Positions 20,343 through 23,642 of a DNA stretch of 23,642 nt are shown in pieces. The stretch is taken from positions 1-23,642 of the forward strand of contig CAJNOQ010002576.1 in assembly GCA_905250885.1 (NCBI GenBank). Reading direction: 5' to 3'. Both the position numbers and the translations under genes were made by a program. Below the pieces are notes generated by a model. The model was not told the DNA's origin. It ran no database searches and was given only the letters and a program-made list of their open reading frames with translations. Numbering within the stretch: the stretch's first letter is position 1; each line of letters begins with the position of its first letter. The stretch is from Didymodactylos carnosus (Eukaryota; Rotifera; Eurotatoria; Philodinida; Philodinidae).

Positions 20343-22046
20343 TTTTACTCAGGTGATTCATCATAAGTAGTCAACGGAGTATTGTATAGAGCTTGAAGAG
20401 ATTTCATTTTGGCGAGAGTGGTTTGCTGTATTTTTCTAGATCAATCACAAAGGCTTTACTATCTCCCTAAGATTTTTGGTTTGTTTGGAAAATCGGATTT
20501 TTAGTTTGAGCAAAGAAAAAACTTCCTAAAAGTTTTGATTTACAAAGGGGGCAAAAGCAGCACCTAGTGTCGATTAGGGATTCGATCCCTTTACCCATCC
20601 ACTATCTTGAATTTTACGAAGCGAGAACGTTACTGGTAAACTCAATCGGTAGTTTTGGGTGCCAAGAGGTGCTGAGATGTTATACTAAAAAATTTCAGAA
20701 AAAATCGAAAAAACCAAACTCCCTAAGCTTCGTATCGACTGTAAACGTAAAAGAATAAAACAGTGACACTTTCTTAAAAAGAATGTGACAATCAAATCTT
20801 TAAATGAGTCTGAGTAAACAACTTTGCCCATACTATATCGAAAAGTCACAGAACAGGTATGGCAACATCAAGAAAAAAAATCTATTGACACATTTTTCCA
20901 TGATATATGCCAGGTTTGTACCTTTGATGTGGTACTGCAATACCTTTGCTCCAAAGACGACCGAAGACTTATGCAGCAGAAGGGAAAACTTCAATGTGGA
21001 AGTCAGTTTGAGGTTTTAGTAAAACTGAAGTAAATTTTCGATTAAAGAGTTATAATATCAAGCAAGTTGTTCCCTTGTTATCATGAAATGAAATATCATA
21101 TAGTAAAGAATGAGAGAAAAGGTATAAAATGAAAAAAACAACAACAAACTACTGAATAGTATCTACTATTCATTGTTTAACCAGTTTGCTGCATCAGTAA
21201 AAATCTATTTCAGAGAAACATGGTTTGACTGTTCAAACGATCTTTATAGATCGGCAACTGTAATCGATCTATTCGAATGCTAGTTGAATAGATCGTATAT
21301 ATTCTGCTGCTGTCTGATTATAAATGTTCCCTGGTGAGCCGCAAATCAGATACGATTCTTCAGATTGGGCAAGCATAATGGAGTGACGCTTTTTCCACAC
21401 TGATTATGACTCTGTTTGAACGTAAAATAGATATTGACTTGATTTTTGTATCATTTTTGAGTGTGTTTCTGCCTTCCGTATCAAGATAAAAAATTCAAGT
21501 CATAAATGCTTCTCGTTCAGTTTGTACAGAAAAAATAGAGGGCGCTTCAGCGTGTCGGACGCAGAATTATGGTTTGTAGACCACACTTTGAGCTATCGGT
21601 TGCTAAAAAGAAAAGTATGAAAACATTATGTTTTCATGGAGAAAATTTTATTGACATTTCTCGTTATAGAACGACGTAGTATTTTTCGAGATAGTTTTTT
21701 TCAATTATGAAAGTAATTTCTTTCCTCTTAGAAAATTTACAAAACCTTCTCAAATCCACTTTCTTATCGCATGGATCGCGATGCAAGTCTCTTTAAAAAT
21801 TCATGGGAGGCTCGCGTAACGCGCTCGTTGTATGACTCGCGAAATAAGACGCGATTTTTTCTAGCTCATACAAAAATCGATCTTGACTCTCAAGTATTTT
21901 ATTATAGTTGCTGTTTATTCGCGTTTTCCGTCTAAATGAGCCATGCTACTTTTACCGCGAATGCAGACAAATAGCATACGCGCGATCCGACTACGCGAGA
22001 CTGTATTAGTCATGTCGTAAACTATTGTTAAGAAGATAGATAGAAA
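20343..22046. other. Gene-free stretch with small hairpins
   Basis: Overlapping short open frames around 20804-21033 (one starting MPILYRKVTEQVWQHQEKK) have no recognised family. 21770-22000 is richer in CG dinucleotides than its surroundings. No RNA gene or splice-supported exon found. Confidence 0.5.
21265..21295. repeat. Perfect 10-base-arm hairpin
   Basis: CGATCTATTC and its complement GAATAGATCG around an 11-base loop. A second hairpin with 9-base arms lies at 21153-21172. Function unknown; neither is followed by a T run that would suggest a known RNA gene. Confidence 0.5.
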
Positions 22047-22171
22047 AGTTCCAGTTTAGTTCTTTTGAACAGTAACTGGTTAGCCATTCTTGTTTTAAGA
22101 ACGCGAACTGGTTACCAGTACTTAGAACACGAATGGCTAGCCAGTTGTCAAGAACTTTAGGAAGTGGAACT
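22047..22171. mobile_element. Small foldback element, 125 bases
   Basis: The two halves are inverted copies at roughly 80 percent: AGTTCCAGTTT and TTAGCCATTCTTGTT on the left against complements ending at 22171 on the right, around a short centre near 22105. No coding capacity. Confidence 0.6.
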
Positions 22172-22269
22172 GTCCCGTCCCTACGTAAAATATTGATTCA
22201 CAAAATAAACCGATAACTTTCTTTTTCATCTCTCAATGCTTTCGTCGAAATTATTGATAATAAAAATTT

Positions 22270-22858
22270 TACTTAGGCTGACAAAGGAAGGTCTCCAAGT
22301 GTCCAATCGTTTTTTGCTTGAAACATACATGATTATAGGTAATTTCCGACGCTGATCACAAATATGATTTTCATTTAGACCCAATGGACTTTTAGCGGAT
22401 CTCTGAAAATCTGTATCCTGAGACCCATCGTAAAATCCAAGATGAAGAGATTTTAATCTATCTATCTTGTAGAGCATGTCAAGTTACCTGTATGGAAAAA
22501 TTTTCAGACCTAAAGATTGAGTTTGGATGACTTAAAAACATTTTATATCTCAATCTATTGCAAAGCGTCGACTTTTAAAATGTGTTTCCAAGAACTCATC
22601 CAAAGCTCAATCTTTAGGTCTGAAATTTTTTCATACAGGTAACTTGACATGCTCTACAAGATAGATAGATCAAAATATCTTTACCTTGGATTTTACGATG
22701 GGTCTTAGTATACCAGTTTTCCAGAGATCCGCCAAAAGTTCACTGGGGTTCAAAGAAGATCATAGTCGTGATCAGTGTCGGAAATTACCTATAACCAAGT
22801 ATGTTTCGAGCAAAAACCGATTGGACACTGGGAGACTTTCCTTTGTGAGTAGACTTAT
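22270..22858. mobile_element. Foldback element, about 590 bases, with 250-base arms
   Basis: Left arm about 22270-22531 and right arm about 22595-22858 are inverted copies around a 64-base loop. Shared blocks include GTGTCCAATCG, ATAGGTAATTTCCGAC, ACCCATCGTAAAATCC and GCATGTCAAGTTACCTGTAT. The two short peptides that can be read in opposite arms resemble each other only because the arms do. Confidence 0.7.
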
Positions 22859-23642
22859 AATTTCAAACAAAATTGAGAAAATATGATATTTGGAGTTAAT
22901 TAAACTAATTAAAAATACTGCACAAATATTTCTGTATCGTTATCGTTGAAAAGTCTTGTTCTTCACTTAGTTTTTCAAACCTTGAAATCCTGTATCATAT
23001 CTTGTTTTCCAAAAAGTTGGGATCGGTGGCTCGTGTATACTGCTCATGCTACAAATATGAGCTCATGATCTACTTCCTAGACCAGAAAATAAATAAAACA
23101 AATTGCACTTTTGAAACAATTATCATTTTAAGCTTTTGAACTATACTTCGGACTTCTCAAAACCGATCTGATTCCTACTCTTAATATGCATATTGAGAAA
23201 CTATTTTTTAAGAGAAAAAATTATTTTGATAAAAAAGAAAGTGAGTTCTACTCAACGATGGGCAAGTCCGCCCAATTCCACGTCCAACAGAAATTTAACA
23301 GGTGGCACAGAAATAATGGAGTAATTTTTTTTTCTATCTTTGAGGCACTTAACAATCGTTTTAAATCTGGTTCTAAGATCATTCGATAGAGAATTCATTT
23401 TTCTACAAAACTGTCGAATGCGGTTTTCAAATTAGTCTTTCTTGTGGGCGCAAAATTTCAAAGATTAACACCCGCTCAATAGTCCATCTGCGAATTCTTA
23501 TTTTTTCCGGATATCAATCGATTTGTTTAAGCGTGTGCTCATCAAAACCGATGCTCAAACTAAAGTATTTAGCATCAATAGATAGAGAATTTTGTGCTCT
23601 ATACTTCCATGACCTTTTCAAGGTTCTTGGTGCCCTTTTATT
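22859..23642. other. Right edge of the window, no feature
   Basis: AT-rich, one short random open frame (23186-23389), no repeat detected by eye. Nothing supported. Confidence 0.6.

Noticed and set aside
20576..20590. AGGGATTCGATCCCT resembles the tRNA T-arm / pol III B box
   Set aside because: It is simply a 6-base-arm palindrome; no acceptor stem, anticodon arm or A box at the right distance on either strand.
20804..21033. Two overlapping plus-strand ORFs of about 70 codons
   Set aside because: No family recognised and no flanking splice framework; could be a fossil fragment, but the sequence does not support a gene call.
21770..22000. Relatively CG-rich stretch that might be a promoter island
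   Set aside because: Invertebrate genomes of this type lack vertebrate-style CpG islands and no gene start lies nearby.
22226..22886. Pair of similar ORFs on opposite strands
   Set aside because: They are the two arms of a foldback element; the similarity comes from the inverted repeat, not from a gene family.

Overview
This is eukaryotic nuclear DNA from a small invertebrate. It is AT-rich, its one gene has many introns of about 55-95 bases with GT..AG ends, and the flanks are full of short inverted-repeat elements. The compact introns and a FLYWCH-bearing element fit a bdelloid rotifer best. That is an inference from style; no marker gene in the window fixes the species.

The only gene I can support is on the minus strand, 16704 to 5830. 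I assembled it by hand as 30 coding exons. All 29 introns have GT..AG ends, phases agree at every junction, and the exons sum to 6609 nt, i.e. a 2202-residue protein plus stop. It is an NCoR/SMRT-type nuclear receptor corepressor. The N-terminal half aligns by eye with vertebrate NCoR1/SMRT: an RRPSLLS motif, a GPS2/TBL1-binding-type coil, and the deacetylase activation domain (DAD/SANT1) with its inositol-phosphate-contacting Lys and Tyr residues. A second SANT region follows. The C-terminal two thirds is low-complexity Q/S/H/N-rich sequence with GSI-x-x-G-[TS]-P motifs and CoRNR-like receptor-binding candidates. The protein should act in the nucleus as a scaffold joining unliganded nuclear receptors to HDAC3, TBL1 and GPS2.

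The most notable point is exon 13 (13984-13727). It is 258 nt, phase 1 at both ends, carries a CxxCCxxC cluster and a long acidic tail, and sits inside the SANT2 fold. Skipping it keeps the frame and rejoins the two SANT2 halves, so splicing could switch this chromatin-reading module.

Layout: 1-5829 is non-coding, with 3' UTR at its right end, two small inverted-repeat elements and an 868-base long-TIR element holding a broken FLYWCH zinc-finger ORF. 5830-16704 is the corepressor gene; its only two introns over 1 kb hold a MITE-like element (intron 18) and a degenerate minisatellite (intron 28). 16705-23642 is the upstream side, with no gene I recognise and four more inverted-repeat (foldback/MITE-like) elements of 125-960 bases plus small tandem repeats. 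No tRNA, rRNA or CRISPR array was found.
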